Positions 8,413-16,652 of a DNA stretch of 64,000 nt are shown here, piece after piece. Made by a program: the position numbers and the translations under genes. The notes under the pieces were generated by a model. It worked only from the letters and a program-made list of their open reading frames with translations, searched no databases and was not told where the DNA came from. The stretch is from NCBI GenBank assembly GCA_963719135.1, contig CAVRAZ010000005.1:124001-188000 (forward strand), given 5' to 3'. Origin of the DNA: CAVRAZ01 sp963719135. Its GTDB lineage: Bacteria > Pseudomonadota > Gammaproteobacteria > DSM-19610. The first letter of the stretch is position 1. The number at the start of each line of letters is the position of its first letter.

Positions 8413-9150
8413 CTACGCGTTACCGATCTTCTTTCTCGAACTCAGGCGCATTTCCAGCGGTTCCAGCGGCCGCTGGTGCTGTTGCAGCAGCGCCGTGTGT
8501 TCGCCCAGCGTCTGGTCGGTGATCAGGTCGTAGTGGTGCGCTTCGGCGATCACGTCGGTCGGCGTCTGCCAGTGGTCGCCGAACAGCCGCTGCTGGTTGC
8601 CGAGGTAATGATCGTAGCGCTGGTAATAGTCCTTCCAGGCGTCGGCGCGGCCGCTGTGGATGTCGTCCATCAGCTTGCGCAGGCCGGCGATGATCGCTTC
8701 GGGGCGCGGCATGCACCCGGCGATGTACATGTCGACCGGCATGTAGTCCTTGAGCACCTTGGCGGTGGCGTAGCTCTGCCAGTACATGCCGCCGTTGACC
8801 GTGCAGGAGCAAATGCCGACGACGTACTTGGGCGAGCCCATCTGCTCGTAGGTCAGGATGACGCGTTTGAGCGTCTTGAGCGCGACATAGCCGGTGATCA
8901 GCAGGATGTCGGCCTGGCGCGGCGTGACCATGGGCTGGATGCCGAGACGTTCCATGTCGTAACGCGAAGTCATCGCCGGCGGCAGTTCGATCGCGCCGCA
9001 CCCGGTGCAGTAGTGCAGCAGGAACATGGAACGCGCGCGGGCAAACCGCACGAGTTCGTCGAACACGTTGGCCAAGGGGTTGGTGCGCTTCGCCGGCGCG
9101 GTGCCGGGCGCACCTTCTATCTGAAGCGGTATGTCGATGTCTTTGTCCAT
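8413..9150 (-). CDS. NuoB/MbxJ-like small subunit with proximal [4Fe-4S] cluster
   Basis: The 245-residue protein has the fold and cysteines of the NuoB/hydrogenase small subunit: CTGCGAIELPP (Cys 48 and 51), ICSCTVNGG (114 and 116) and AGCMPRPE (146). The first pair is CxxC, as in group 4 hydrogenase small subunits. It is not the adjacent CC pair typical of complex I NuoB. A PRQADILLITG segment, standard for the family, lies between them. A charged C-terminal extension of about 80 residues (HHYDLITDQTLGEH region) is longer than in NuoB. It should carry the last cluster in the electron chain, facing the NuoD-like subunit. A 216-base gap separates it from the NuoH-like gene upstream, so it may have its own ribosome loading or promoter. 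Confidence 0.88.
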   Translation of the reverse strand: MDKDIDIPLQIEGAPGTAPAKRTNPLANVFDELVRFARARSMFLLHYCTGCGAIELPPAMTSRYDMERLGIQPMVTPRQADILLITGYVALKTLKRVILTYEQMGSPKYVVGICSCTVNGGMYWQSYATAKVLKDYMPVDMYIAGCMPRPEAIIAGLRKLMDDIHSGRADAWKDYYQRYDHYLGNQQRLFGDHWQTPTDVIAEAHHYDLITDQTLGEHTALLQQHQRPLEPLEMRLSSRKKIGNA

Positions 9151-9366
9151 GGTACTGCCCTCACAAAAAATCGCGCCTGTTCAAAGCATGGCACGGTTTG
9201 CCGCCGTCTCAGCAAAAGCCGCACAAACCCCGGCGTAATCGCCCGCCGCACGCCATGCTGTTTGCACCCACCCGATCTCCGTGCGTAGGCCCGTCACCGG
9301 GCGTCGAGCCGTTATCTCCGCATTCGCGGGACGGCGTCCCCGGGCGACTTTCAACGACAATCATTT

Positions 9367-10266
9367 TCATTTCATCAAGATCGCCAGTCCCATCAAGGCA
9401 ATCGTTACCGGCCATTTCCACATCAGCCGCACCACGTCTTCGGTGCGATAGCGCGGAAATACATAGGCAATGCTCATGGGAATAGCGACCACCGCAAACG
9501 CCTTGGGCAGGAATGTCAGCCAGCCGGCGCCGCCGCCCAGGAACAGCGTGGTGTAGAGCACGCCCACGGTGTAGATCTGGAAACACTGCATGACGAACAG
9601 ACCGCCGAGAAACTTGCCGCCCATTTCCACCATCGGGCCGGTGGCGATCTCGTGCGGCGCGATGTAGATCTCGAACGGGTGCTTGCCCATGACGCCCTGC
9701 AAGGTCATGAGCCCGGCAATGGCCAGCAGCGGCGCCTGCGCCACCCCCCAGGTCCGCACGCCGCCCGCCTGCTGGATGGCGATGATGTCGGCCAGGTTGG
9801 TGGTCCCGTACAGGTAGGCGGCGCCGAACACGACGATAATGAAGGGAATGTCATAGGCCGCCATCGCCGTCAGCGCGCGCGAAATGCCGATCGAGCCGTT
9901 CGGGTTGGCGCACTGGCCGACGCCCAGCGCCAGCCCCAGCGACGGAATCATCATCATGTAGGCCAGCGTGATCACGCCGCCCTTGTCGGCCAGCCCGTTC
10001 ATGCCGGGCACCGGCAGCAGGGTTTCGGCGGCGACGTAACCGCCCACCGCCATGACGATGCCGATGTCGTGGATCAGCCCGTGCGAGATCTGGGTCTGCT
10101 TGCCGTAGAGCTTGATGATGTCGTACAGCGGCTGCAACAGCGGCGGGCCGATGCGGCGCTGAACCCTGGCGGCGATCTTGCGCATCATCAGGACCATGCA
10201 CAGCCCGACCACGAACGCGATCAGCGGCATGAGCAGGAGTTCGGTGATGAGTTCGGTGGTTTTCAC
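9367..10266 (-). CDS. NuoH/MbxM-like membrane subunit
   Basis: With the GTG start at 10266 this is a 299-residue protein with about eight membrane helices. The GTG is preceded by a CAGGCGA ribosome-binding site. Family marks include RRIGPPLLQPLYDIIKLYGK in the first cytoplasmic loop (complex I: R.GPN..G..G.lqp.aD..K) and HPFEIYIAPHEIATGPMVE, the quinone-site loop of NuoH (..PFDlpEAE.Elv.G...E). The NuoH-type loop links the peripheral arm to the ion-pumping module. The longer frame upstream runs into the inverted-repeat element and is rejected as the start. The repeat element separates it from the NuoL-like gene. Confidence 0.87.
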   Translation of the reverse strand: MKTTELITELLLMPLIAFVVGLCMVLMMRKIAARVQRRIGPPLLQPLYDIIKLYGKQTQISHGLIHDIGIVMAVGGYVAAETLLPVPGMNGLADKGGVITLAYMMMIPSLGLALGVGQCANPNGSIGISRALTAMAAYDIPFIIVVFGAAYLYGTTNLADIIAIQQAGGVRTWGVAQAPLLAIAGLMTLQGVMGKHPFEIYIAPHEIATGPMVEMGGKFLGGLFVMQCFQIYTVGVLYTTLFLGGGAGWLTFLPKAFAVVAIPMSIAYVFPRYRTEDVVRLMWKWPVTIALMGLAILMK

Positions 10267-10282
10267 TTGGTCGCCTGTTGTT

Positions 10283-10500
10283 TTAGCCACAAAGGACACG
10301 AAGGACACAAAGGCAAAGAACAATCTTCTGCGCAGTTCAGATGCGCGATGAACTGTCGGCGCAGTCGAACGTGTGTGGTTCTTGCGCGAAAATCGGCCCT
10401 GCTGGCTCCGGATGTGATAGCCAAGCTTTCGGTCAGCCGCGCATTGAAGCAAGAAACTGCCATAAGATACCTTTGTGTCCTTCGTGTCCTTTGTGGTTAA
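10283..10500. repeat. Inverted-repeat (MITE-like) element, copy 1
   Basis: Two arms of 31 bp, at 10283-10313 and 10470-10500, are inverted copies of each other with one mismatch. Each arm begins TTAACCAC or TTAGCCAC and contains a 9-bp period (CACAAAGGA, CACGAAGGA, CACAAAGG). The 156-bp core between them is not similar to the cores of the other copies. The element fills the gap between the NuoL-like and NuoH-like genes. No transposase is present. Confidence 0.85.
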
Positions 10501-10514
10501 TAAATCAGCTCAAC

Positions 10515-12386
10515 CTAACTTACCCAATACAGCGCAAACACCGCCGCCGCCAGCAGGTACACCGACGGGTGGCTGTGGCGGTACAGGCCCTGCATCGCCA
10601 GCGACAGGGCGTCGACCGCCGACACCAGCGCGGACTCCAGCCAGCGGAAACTCTTGCGGTACCAGGGGCCGATCAGGTGCATCAGGCCGGGGTAGAAGTT
10701 GTCGCTGTACTGGTAGCGCGTGTCGGCCGTCAGGAAGTGACCGCCGGCATAGTTGTCCAGTTGGTGTACCCGCTTGCTCCTGTTGCCCGAGTAGAACAGG
10801 ATCGCGCCGACGCCGAAGCCTGCCAGCAGGATCGACACGACCCAGATCATGTCGAGGCCGCCCTTTTCGGAAGCGACGCCGCCCAGGTGGTGGACCAGCG
10901 CCGGCAGGCCGATCAACGTCTGCGCGGCCGCGACCCAGTCGAGCACGATGCCCGGAAAATAACCGGTAAGGAACACGATCGCAGCCAGGATCATCATGGG
11001 GATCAGCATGCTCACCGGCGCTTCGTCGATATCGACGTGTTCCAGCCGCAACTGGCCGAGGAAGGTGTTGTGGATCAGTTTGTACACGCTGAGGATCGTG
11101 CCCAGCGTGCCGATCACCGCGCCGACGAACAGCAGCGGGCTGCCGTCGGTGATCAGCGAGCGGTAGATCAGCCATTTCGATACGAAGCCGTTCATGGGCG
11201 GCAGCCCGGCCAGGCCGATGATGCCGATCAGCATCGCCAGGAACGACAGCGGCATGCGCGTCACCAGGCCGCCGAGTTTGTTCAGGTCCGAGGTGCCGGT
11301 GCGGTGGATCACGGCGGTCACCGACATGAACAGCATGGCCTGATAGGTCGCGTGGTTGAACACGTGCATCAGGCCGCCGGCCGACCCGAGATCGTCGGCG
11401 ATCAGCACGCCGAGCAGCATGTAGCCGCCCTGGCCGATGCCGTGCCAGGCCAGCAGACGGCGCGCGTCGTGCTGGCGCAGCGCGGTGAAGGTCGGGAAAA
11501 TGATGGTGAACACTGCGATCCAGGCCAGCAGGTCGCGCGCGCTCAGGAAGGTGTAAGGCAGGTGCAAATCCACCAGCCGCGACACGCCGATGAGCTGCAC
11601 CAGCACCACCAGCATGGCGAACAGGCCCATGCGCGAGGAGATTGCGCCGAGGAAGGCCGAACCCGGCCCCGGCGTCTCGGCGTAGGCCTTGGCCTGCCAG
11701 AGGTGCAGCGGCAGCAACGCCATCTTGACGCCGAAGCCGGCGCTGAACAGGCCGAACAGCAGCCAGCGCAGGCCGCTTCCCATGGTCGGCAGCGTCTGCT
11801 GCAGCGCGTCGAACTCGAAGCTGCCGACGCGCGCGTAAATCAGCACCAGGCCGGCCAGCACGGCCATCGCGCCGCCGATGGCGTAGGTGACGTAGCGTAA
11901 CGCATAACGCAGCGCATCGGCGCCACCCAGCGCCATCAGCAGAAAGCTGGCCCAGCTCACCAGTTCCCAGCCGATGAACAGACTGAGCAGGTCGCCGCTG
12001 GCCAGCAACAGCAGCATGCTGAGCACGTTCAGCGCCATCGCGGTGTGAAACACGCGCAGGCTGCCGCCCTGTTCGCGATAGCGCGGCGTCCATTCACCGG
12101 CGGAAAACCAGCTGCTCAACAGCGCGGCGCCGACCGTGATCAGCGCGAAATACCAGGACAGCGGGGTGAACCGCCAGTGCAGCGTCTGCTCCAGGATACG
12201 GACGTCGAACGACGCGTTGACCTGCTGCACGCTGCCGTAGCCCAGGCCGGCCATGAACAGCAGAACCAGCAGTTGCAGGCCGTACAGCACCACGGCGTTG
12301 GAGCCGGCCGGCCGCGTATGGCCGAACACCAGCATCAGAACGACGGTCAGCGCAGCGAGCTGGAACAGATGATCCAGCATCGTCAT
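10515..12386 (-). CDS. Second MrpD/NuoL-type antiporter subunit (MbxH'-like)
   Basis: The start at 12386 overlaps the stop of the preceding gene as ATGA, giving a 623-residue protein with about 14-16 membrane helices. The core is a proton-conducting antiporter domain (Proton_antipo_M). It contains the conserved glutamate in FIGWELVSWASFLLM and lysine/histidine positions such as GFGVKMALLPLHLWQ and HVFNHATYQAMLFM. The last 100 residues form an extra helix plus a soluble tail (DNYAGGHFLTADTRYQYSD) that resembles the tails of MrpA/NuoL/HyfB-like proteins. Two D-type subunits in tandem match the H and H' pair of MBX. It should translocate Na+ or H+, and which ion cannot be told from sequence. Confidence 0.88.
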   Translation of the reverse strand: MTMLDHLFQLAALTVVLMLVFGHTRPAGSNAVVLYGLQLLVLLFMAGLGYGSVQQVNASFDVRILEQTLHWRFTPLSWYFALITVGAALLSSWFSAGEWTPRYREQGGSLRVFHTAMALNVLSMLLLLASGDLLSLFIGWELVSWASFLLMALGGADALRYALRYVTYAIGGAMAVLAGLVLIYARVGSFEFDALQQTLPTMGSGLRWLLFGLFSAGFGVKMALLPLHLWQAKAYAETPGPGSAFLGAISSRMGLFAMLVVLVQLIGVSRLVDLHLPYTFLSARDLLAWIAVFTIIFPTFTALRQHDARRLLAWHGIGQGGYMLLGVLIADDLGSAGGLMHVFNHATYQAMLFMSVTAVIHRTGTSDLNKLGGLVTRMPLSFLAMLIGIIGLAGLPPMNGFVSKWLIYRSLITDGSPLLFVGAVIGTLGTILSVYKLIHNTFLGQLRLEHVDIDEAPVSMLIPMMILAAIVFLTGYFPGIVLDWVAAAQTLIGLPALVHHLGGVASEKGGLDMIWVVSILLAGFGVGAILFYSGNRSKRVHQLDNYAGGHFLTADTRYQYSDNFYPGLMHLIGPWYRKSFRWLESALVSAVDALSLAMQGLYRHSHPSVYLLAAAVFALYWVS

Positions 12387-13834
12387 GGCGTCACCTCCGG
12401 GGCGACCGTGCTGACATAGTGTTCGCTGTCGGCGGCGGCGGCGGCGATGGTTGCCAGCCGGTTGCCGAGCGGGGCGATCAGCACCATCCCGGCAAGCACC
12501 GCGCCGCCCAGCAGGCTCGCGGTGGCGATGTCGGGCAGCGCGTGCGGCTCCGGCAGCACGCGGCTTTCGCGGCGCTGCCAGAAGCGCGTCGCCACGCGGA
12601 ACAGATAGTTGGCTTCGAGCAGGGCGCCTGCCAGCACGGCGAAGCCCGCCAAGTAATAGAGCGGCTGTGCCTGCCGCGCCAGTTCGATCAGCACCAGCAG
12701 CTTGGCCCAGAACCCCGGCAGCGGCGGCACGCCGACGAGCGAAAGCGCGAGGATCACGAACAAAGCCGCGGCGACCGGCGCGCGCTTCGCCACGCCGTCC
12801 AGATGTTCCAGCGAACCCGACCAGCGTTCCGCCAGCAGAAACAGCGCGGGTTTGACCACCAGGTGGTGCAGGGCGACGGCGAGTCCGGCCAGCAGCGCAC
12901 CCTGGCCGGGCATGGAGAAGGCGATGAAAACGAGGCCGAGCTGGCCGATCGACGAAAAGGCGAGCATCCGGTTGAAATCGCGCGCCCGCCATGCGGCCAG
13001 TTCGCCGGTGATCACGCCCAGCACGCCCAGCACCAGCAGCATGTGCAGCGCTTCCGGCTGCCGGAACACGAGCACGAGCAGCCGCAGGATGATCAGCACG
13101 GCCAGCTTGGAAACGACGCCGGCCAGCAGCCCCGCGACCCGGTTCTGTGCGGTGGCATAGACCTCGGGTACCCAGGTATTGACCGGAAACAGCTCGGCTT
13201 TCACGCCGAACCCGACCAGCAGCAGGGCGAAGGCGACAAGACCCCGCGGGTTGTTCAGCCTGGCCGGCGCCAGTTCGGCGAGGTGCGCCAGGTTGAGCGT
13301 GCCGGTGGCCTGATAGACGAGTGCGATACCGGTCAGCGCCAGTGCCGCACCGAAACTGCTGATGACCAGATAGCGGATGGCCGCGGCCTGGCTGCCCGAG
13401 GTCGCGTTGCCGGCGATCAGTCCGTAAGAGATCACTGCGGTCAATTCATAAAACACATAGATGTTGAACAGGTCGCCGGACAACGCCAGGCCGCTGCCGG
13501 CGGCGACCAGAAGCAGCGTCAGCATATGGTGGGCGATGCTGCTGCCATAGTTGCGTGGCCACAGCAGCAGCGCGCCGATCGGCACGGCGATGGCGAACAG
13601 CAACGCGAGGTGGTCCATATAGAGTGTGATGCCCAGCGGTGGCTTGAACCCGCCCATTGCCACCGAGATCGCGCCGTCGCCGACCGCCTGCCAGAGCGCC
13701 AGCCCGATCAGCGTGGTGACGACCAGCACCAGCGGTCCGATCCAGCGCGCGGCGAACGCCCAGACGCGGTCGATGACCGGCAGCAGGAAGGCCGTGAGCA
13801 GCGGCAGGACAACCAGCAGGCTGGGGTCTCTCAT
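12383..13834 (-). CDS. MrpD/MnhD-like antiporter subunit (MbxH-like)
   Basis: The start at 13834 overlaps the MrpC-like stop (ATGA), giving 483 residues with about 14 membrane helices. The antiporter core shows FYELTAVISYGLIAG, GFGVKAELFPVNTWVPEVY and LHHLVVKPALFLLAERW, the glutamate-lysine-histidine chain typical of MrpD, NuoM and NuoN. This subunit is expected to be one of two ion-translocating channels in the complex. It is encoded in the order Mrp C-D as in classical mrp operons, but the next gene is a second D-type subunit and then complex-I-like genes. An apparent N-terminal extension in the same frame runs across the MrpC-like gene and is not used. Confidence 0.88.
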   Translation of the reverse strand: MRDPSLLVVLPLLTAFLLPVIDRVWAFAARWIGPLVLVVTTLIGLALWQAVGDGAISVAMGGFKPPLGITLYMDHLALLFAIAVPIGALLLWPRNYGSSIAHHMLTLLLVAAGSGLALSGDLFNIYVFYELTAVISYGLIAGNATSGSQAAAIRYLVISSFGAALALTGIALVYQATGTLNLAHLAELAPARLNNPRGLVAFALLLVGFGVKAELFPVNTWVPEVYATAQNRVAGLLAGVVSKLAVLIILRLLVLVFRQPEALHMLLVLGVLGVITGELAAWRARDFNRMLAFSSIGQLGLVFIAFSMPGQGALLAGLAVALHHLVVKPALFLLAERWSGSLEHLDGVAKRAPVAAALFVILALSLVGVPPLPGFWAKLLVLIELARQAQPLYYLAGFAVLAGALLEANYLFRVATRFWQRRESRVLPEPHALPDIATASLLGGAVLAGMVLIAPLGNRLATIAAAAADSEHYVSTVAPEVTP

Positions 13835-14277
13835 GCGTGTCCCTTCTGTTCGGTGGCGCCGGCGGCGACCGGCAGCGGCGCGTCGCTGCTGGCGGGCAGA
13901 CCGATGCCGGCCTTCCCGGCGATCTCGGCTTCGAGCCGCCGGTGAATCTCGCGCATGTCCAGCGTGCCATAGGCGCGCTTTACGCGCAGCGCGAGCGCGA
14001 GCGCAAGTGCGAGGACGCCGACACCGATGACGATGGACGTCAGCACCAGCGCCTGCGGCACGGGGTCGACCATCGCCGCGGGTATCCGGCCGTCCAGAAT
14101 GATGGGCGCCTGCGCGTCGGGGCGGTAGCCGATCACCACCAGCAGCAGATTCGCCCCGGCTTCGAGCAGGGCCAGCGCGAAAATGATGCGCACCAGGTGC
14201 GTCGACAGCACGATGCCGGCGATGCCGATCAGGATCAGCCCGGCGGCGGCGACGTTGAAGATCAGTCCGGTGTCCAT
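13831..14277 (-). CDS. MrpC/MnhC/NuoK-like subunit (MbxG-like)
   Basis: The 148-residue protein has three membrane helices of the NuoK/MrpC type. They contain GIAGIVLSTHLVRIIFALALLEAGANLLLV, with the helix-2 glutamate conserved in NuoK, and VPQALVLTSIVIGVGVLAL in helix 3. A charged C-terminal tail of about 45 residues follows helix 3 and is longer than in most MrpC proteins. NuoK/MrpC subunits form part of the lateral ion path next to the D subunits. The stop overlaps the MrpD-like start by four bases. The MrpB-like gene lies upstream, separated by repeat-element copy 2. Confidence 0.86.
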   Translation of the reverse strand: MDTGLIFNVAAAGLILIGIAGIVLSTHLVRIIFALALLEAGANLLLVVIGYRPDAQAPIILDGRIPAAMVDPVPQALVLTSIVIGVGVLALALALALRVKRAYGTLDMREIHRRLEAEIAGKAGIGLPASSDAPLPVAAGATEQKGHA

Positions 14278-14319
14278 TGAGTTGAGCCGCTGATGTGCAG
14301 TTTTTCGGAATGCTCGTTT

Positions 14320-14527
14320 GTAACCACAAAGGACACTAAGGTTTCAAAAGCGAAGCCGCTGCGATGCGCAGCGATGCGTGAAGCACTCTGCAGCCCGGTC
14401 AACCTGCTGGGTTTTCTTTCCAACAGGTTCCGTGAGCCGGTGGATGCAGGAGCAATCCGTGCCACAACGTCGTCGCAACGAACACCGGCGTAAATATCTT
14501 TGTGTCCTTCGTGTCCTTTGTGGTTAA
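14320..14527. repeat. Inverted-repeat (MITE-like) element, copy 2
   Basis: Arms at 14320-14350 and 14497-14527 are inverted copies of the same 31-bp sequence family as copy 1. The left arm is more diverged (it reads GTAACCACAAAGGACACTAA). The core is about 146 bp and does not resemble the other cores. It lies between the MrpC-like and MrpB-like genes of one transcription unit. Confidence 0.8.
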
Positions 14528-14593
14528 TAGAAGGGCGCATAGAACGGCGCGACGTACAACGCTGGTCGCCGAACCCTGGTAGCCATGGTCTGT

Positions 14594-15289
14594 TCATCGG
14601 TCGGCGCTCCCGCTGTCCGTCTCGGACAGGCGCGCCAGCAGCCCTGCAAGCTCCGCGCCGACCTTGAGGCCGACGGCGAGATACAGCAGGGGCAGGGTGC
14701 CGGCGGAAAACAGGGCGCCGAGCGTTCCCTTGCCCAGCAAGGGTGTGAGAAACGCCTGGCCGTTCAGCAGCGCGGCCAGTCCGACGACGATGAACGCGGC
14801 GCCGGCCAGCCCTTCGATCAGGCTGGCGGCGCGGTGATCCAGCGGTGTGCCGGGGCGCGCCAGGATCGGCACGAAAAAGGCGCAGGCGACGATGACGCCG
14901 CCCTGGAACCCGCCGCCGGGGGTGAGGTGCCCGTGCAGGATGATGTAGAGCCCGACGACCAGCAGCAGCGGGAACAGCAGATCGGCGCCGGCCCGCAGAA
15001 TGAAGCCCGCGTCCTTGTCGTGCCGCGCGCCTGCATCGCGCTTGCCGAGCACCAGTCCGACCGCGGCCGCGGCGGTGAACAGGATCGTCAGTTCGAGCAG
15101 CGTGTCGAACCCGCGATAGGCCAGCACGACGGACGTGACGATGTTGCCCGCGCCGACTTCACCCGGCGAGGCGGCATTGATGGCCTGACCGGCCAGCATG
15201 GGTGCCGTGCCGAACTCGGGGTGGCGAAAGATCGCCGCGATCAGCAGACCCAGACCGAACAGAAACAGCGCGGAGGCAAAGCGTTGCAT
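14594..15289 (-). CDS. MrpB/MnhB-like subunit with extra N-terminal helices (MbxF-like, combining MbhE and MbhF features)
   Basis: The 231-residue membrane protein has about seven helices. The C-terminal 140 residues are MrpB-like, with GADLLFPLLLVVGLYIILHG, then HLTPGGGFQGGVIVA, the MrpB signature of a glycine-rich half-helix. The N-terminal 90 residues resemble the last part of MrpA or the separate MbhE protein (IVTSVVLAYRGFDTLLE, with the conserved arginine and glutamate). Such a merged subunit is known in MBX-type clusters. It comes after the DUF4040 gene with a nine-base gap, so the two are probably translated together. It forms part of the Na+/H+ antiport module. Confidence 0.84.
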   Translation of the reverse strand: MQRFASALFLFGLGLLIAAIFRHPEFGTAPMLAGQAINAASPGEVGAGNIVTSVVLAYRGFDTLLELTILFTAAAAVGLVLGKRDAGARHDKDAGFILRAGADLLFPLLLVVGLYIILHGHLTPGGGFQGGVIVACAFFVPILARPGTPLDHRAASLIEGLAGAAFIVVGLAALLNGQAFLTPLLGKGTLGALFSAGTLPLLYLAVGLKVGAELAGLLARLSETDSGSADR

Positions 15290-15298
15290 GCGGCGGTC

Positions 15299-15547
15299 CT
15301 AGGACTTTTCCCGGCGCCGGATGCCGAGGCGCCGCAGCGCCAGGGCGAACAGCAGGCTGCTGAGGCCGGCGCCGACCGCCGCTTCGGTCATGGCGACGTC
15401 GGGCGCGCGCAGAATGACGAACAGCACCGACAGGCCCAGCGAGACCACGGAAAACGCCGCCAGCGCGGCGAGAAAATTATCCAGCAGCAGCGTGGCGACG
15501 GCGCTGCCCAGCATGACGAGTGTAATGATCAGTGTGAGCCAGTCCAT
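15299..15547 (-). CDS. DUF4040 / MrpA C-terminal-type small membrane subunit (MbxD-like)
   Basis: This 82-residue protein has two or three helices, with the segment SVVSLGLSVLFVILRAPDVA followed by MTEAAVGAGLSSLLF. The AxDvAmTEAavGag motif is the hallmark of the DUF4040 domain, which occurs within MrpA/MrpB and as MbhD or MbxD in archaeal complexes. The conserved glutamate in TEA is thought to lie on the ion path. As a separate short protein between the G- and B-type genes, it copies the MBX gene layout. It is 12 bases from the MrpG-like gene and nine from the MrpB-like gene. Confidence 0.82.
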   Translation of the reverse strand: MDWLTLIITLVMLGSAVATLLLDNFLAALAAFSVVSLGLSVLFVILRAPDVAMTEAAVGAGLSSLLFALALRRLGIRRREKS

Positions 15548-15559
15548 AGAGCGTTACCG

Positions 15560-15868
15560 TCAGCGTTTGGGTTCGATGCACTTGCCGGTGCCGACCGCCT
15601 TGATTCCGGTCACGCGTGCGGCGCGGGCGATGGTCGAGGAACCCACCGGGTTGGTGAACAGCACGAACCCGGCGATCACCAGCAGTTTGGGCCACCAGCC
15701 CGGATGGTGGATCAGGATGCCGACCAGCACCGCCATGGCGCCGAGCGTCGCCGCCTTGGTGCCTGCCTGCAAGCGGTTGTAGACATCCGGCATGCGCACC
15801 AGCCCCAGGCTGCCGATGGCGATGAACAGCGCGCCCATCACCAGAAAAAGATCGCCGATGAAACTCAT
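15560..15868 (-). CDS. MrpG/MnhG-like subunit (MbxC-like)
   Basis: From the ATG at 15868 the protein has 102 residues and three helices. It shows the MrpG signature GSLGLVRMPDVYNRLQAGTK in the loop after helix 1 (family: lGllR.pD.y.R.Ha.tk..tlG) and FTNPVGSSTIARAA in helix 3 (family: lt.P..sh.iaRAA). A longer frame upstream overlaps the MrpF-like gene and is rejected. The start lies three bases after the MrpF-like stop. MrpG is a small structural subunit of the antiporter module. Confidence 0.88.
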   Translation of the reverse strand: MSFIGDLFLVMGALFIAIGSLGLVRMPDVYNRLQAGTKAATLGAMAVLVGILIHHPGWWPKLLVIAGFVLFTNPVGSSTIARAARVTGIKAVGTGKCIEPKR

Positions 15869-15870
15869 TG

Positions 15871-16131
15871 TCAGTCGTTCTCCAGGGCGCGCGCGATGGC
15901 GACGGTCCCGACGAACGCCAGCGTGCCGTAAACGAGCGCAACGTCGAGATAGATCGGGCTGTCGAACAGTGTCGCCAGTCCGGCGAGCGCGGCCGTCGTG
16001 ATGACCGCGAGGGTGTCGGCCGCCACCACGCGGTCGGGCGCGGTCGGTCCGAGGAACAGGCGCAGCGTGCTGAACGCGACGCCCAGGGCCAGCAGCAGGA
16101 CGGCAACCCATTGGAGCGGCGACAGCGTCAT
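15871..16131 (-). CDS. MrpF/MnhF-like subunit (MbxB-like)
   Basis: This 86-residue protein has three helices with the MrpF pattern LRLFLGPTAPDRVVAADTLA (family: R...GPt..DRvvAld....) and YLDVALVYGTLAFVGTVAIA in the last helix. The start at 16131 overlaps the MrpE-like stop (ATGA), and the gene ends three bases before the MrpG-like start. MrpF is a small subunit of multi-subunit Na+/H+ antiporters. A 27-residue extension upstream is in frame but overlaps MrpE and lacks membrane character. Confidence 0.88.
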   Translation of the reverse strand: MTLSPLQWVAVLLLALGVAFSTLRLFLGPTAPDRVVAADTLAVITTAALAGLATLFDSPIYLDVALVYGTLAFVGTVAIARALEND

Positions 16132-16652
16132 CGCAGGAACCTGCTCAGGTGTGCTTCGAACGAGGCGGCGATGTGTTCCGTCGCCTTCTGCAGGTCCATG
16201 CCCGGCGGACAATAGACCCAGTGAATCAGCAGCCGGTCGTCATCGACGTCGACGGTCAGGGTGCCGGGCGTCAAGGTGATGGTGTTGGCCAGCAGCATGC
16301 GCCCCAGCGGCGACTTGAGGCCGGTGCGGATTTCGACGAACGCCGGGTTGATCGGCAGCGAGGGCGACAGGATACGGGCGGCGAGGTCGAGATTGGCGCG
16401 CACCAGCGCCACGAAGAAATCGCCGAGATACGAAAGTATGTAGAGCGGTAACCCCCAGCTCAGGCGCAGTCCGGTGAAGATCTCGAAACGCGGCGCGAAC
16501 AGCACCGTGACGGCCGCCGAGACGACCAGCCCGGCGGCCAGCTCGTCCGGTCTCAGGGTGCCGACCAGTAGCAGCCACACCAGGAAACTGATGGCGAAGA
16601 CCACGACATAATGTTGCCGGCCTTCAGCCGCAGTGCGGAGGTATTGGTTCAT
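16128..16652 (-). CDS. MrpE/MnhE-like subunit (MbxA-like), first gene of the cluster
   Basis: The 174-residue protein has two or three N-terminal helices and a soluble C-terminal domain. Family marks are YILSYLGDFFVALVRANLDL and ANTITLTPGTLTVDVDDDRL (MrpE: lla.sItltPGT.t..v). It is the first gene of the 14-gene run, and all genes downstream to 4360 lie on the same strand. The order E-F-G-DUF4040-B-C-D is what distinguishes MBX/MBS-type clusters from classical mrpABCDEFG operons. The promoter is not obvious. The next 500 bases upstream hold no gene. Confidence 0.88.
   Translation of the reverse strand: MNQYLRTAAEGRQHYVVVFAISFLVWLLLVGTLRPDELAAGLVVSAAVTVLFAPRFEIFTGLRLSWGLPLYILSYLGDFFVALVRANLDLAARILSPSLPINPAFVEIRTGLKSPLGRMLLANTITLTPGTLTVDVDDDRLLIHWVYCPPGMDLQKATEHIAASFEAHLSRFLR

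Noticed and set aside
6713..9150. NuoB/C/D-like genes as a [NiFe] hydrogenase
   Set aside because: The large subunit lacks the two CxxC pairs needed for the NiFe centre, and no maturation genes (hyp) are in the window.
10341..11900. Open frame of 519 codons opposite the NuoL-like gene, rich in Gln, His and Arg
   Set aside because: This is a typical antisense shadow of a membrane-protein gene in GC-rich DNA. It has no motif and crosses the repeat element.
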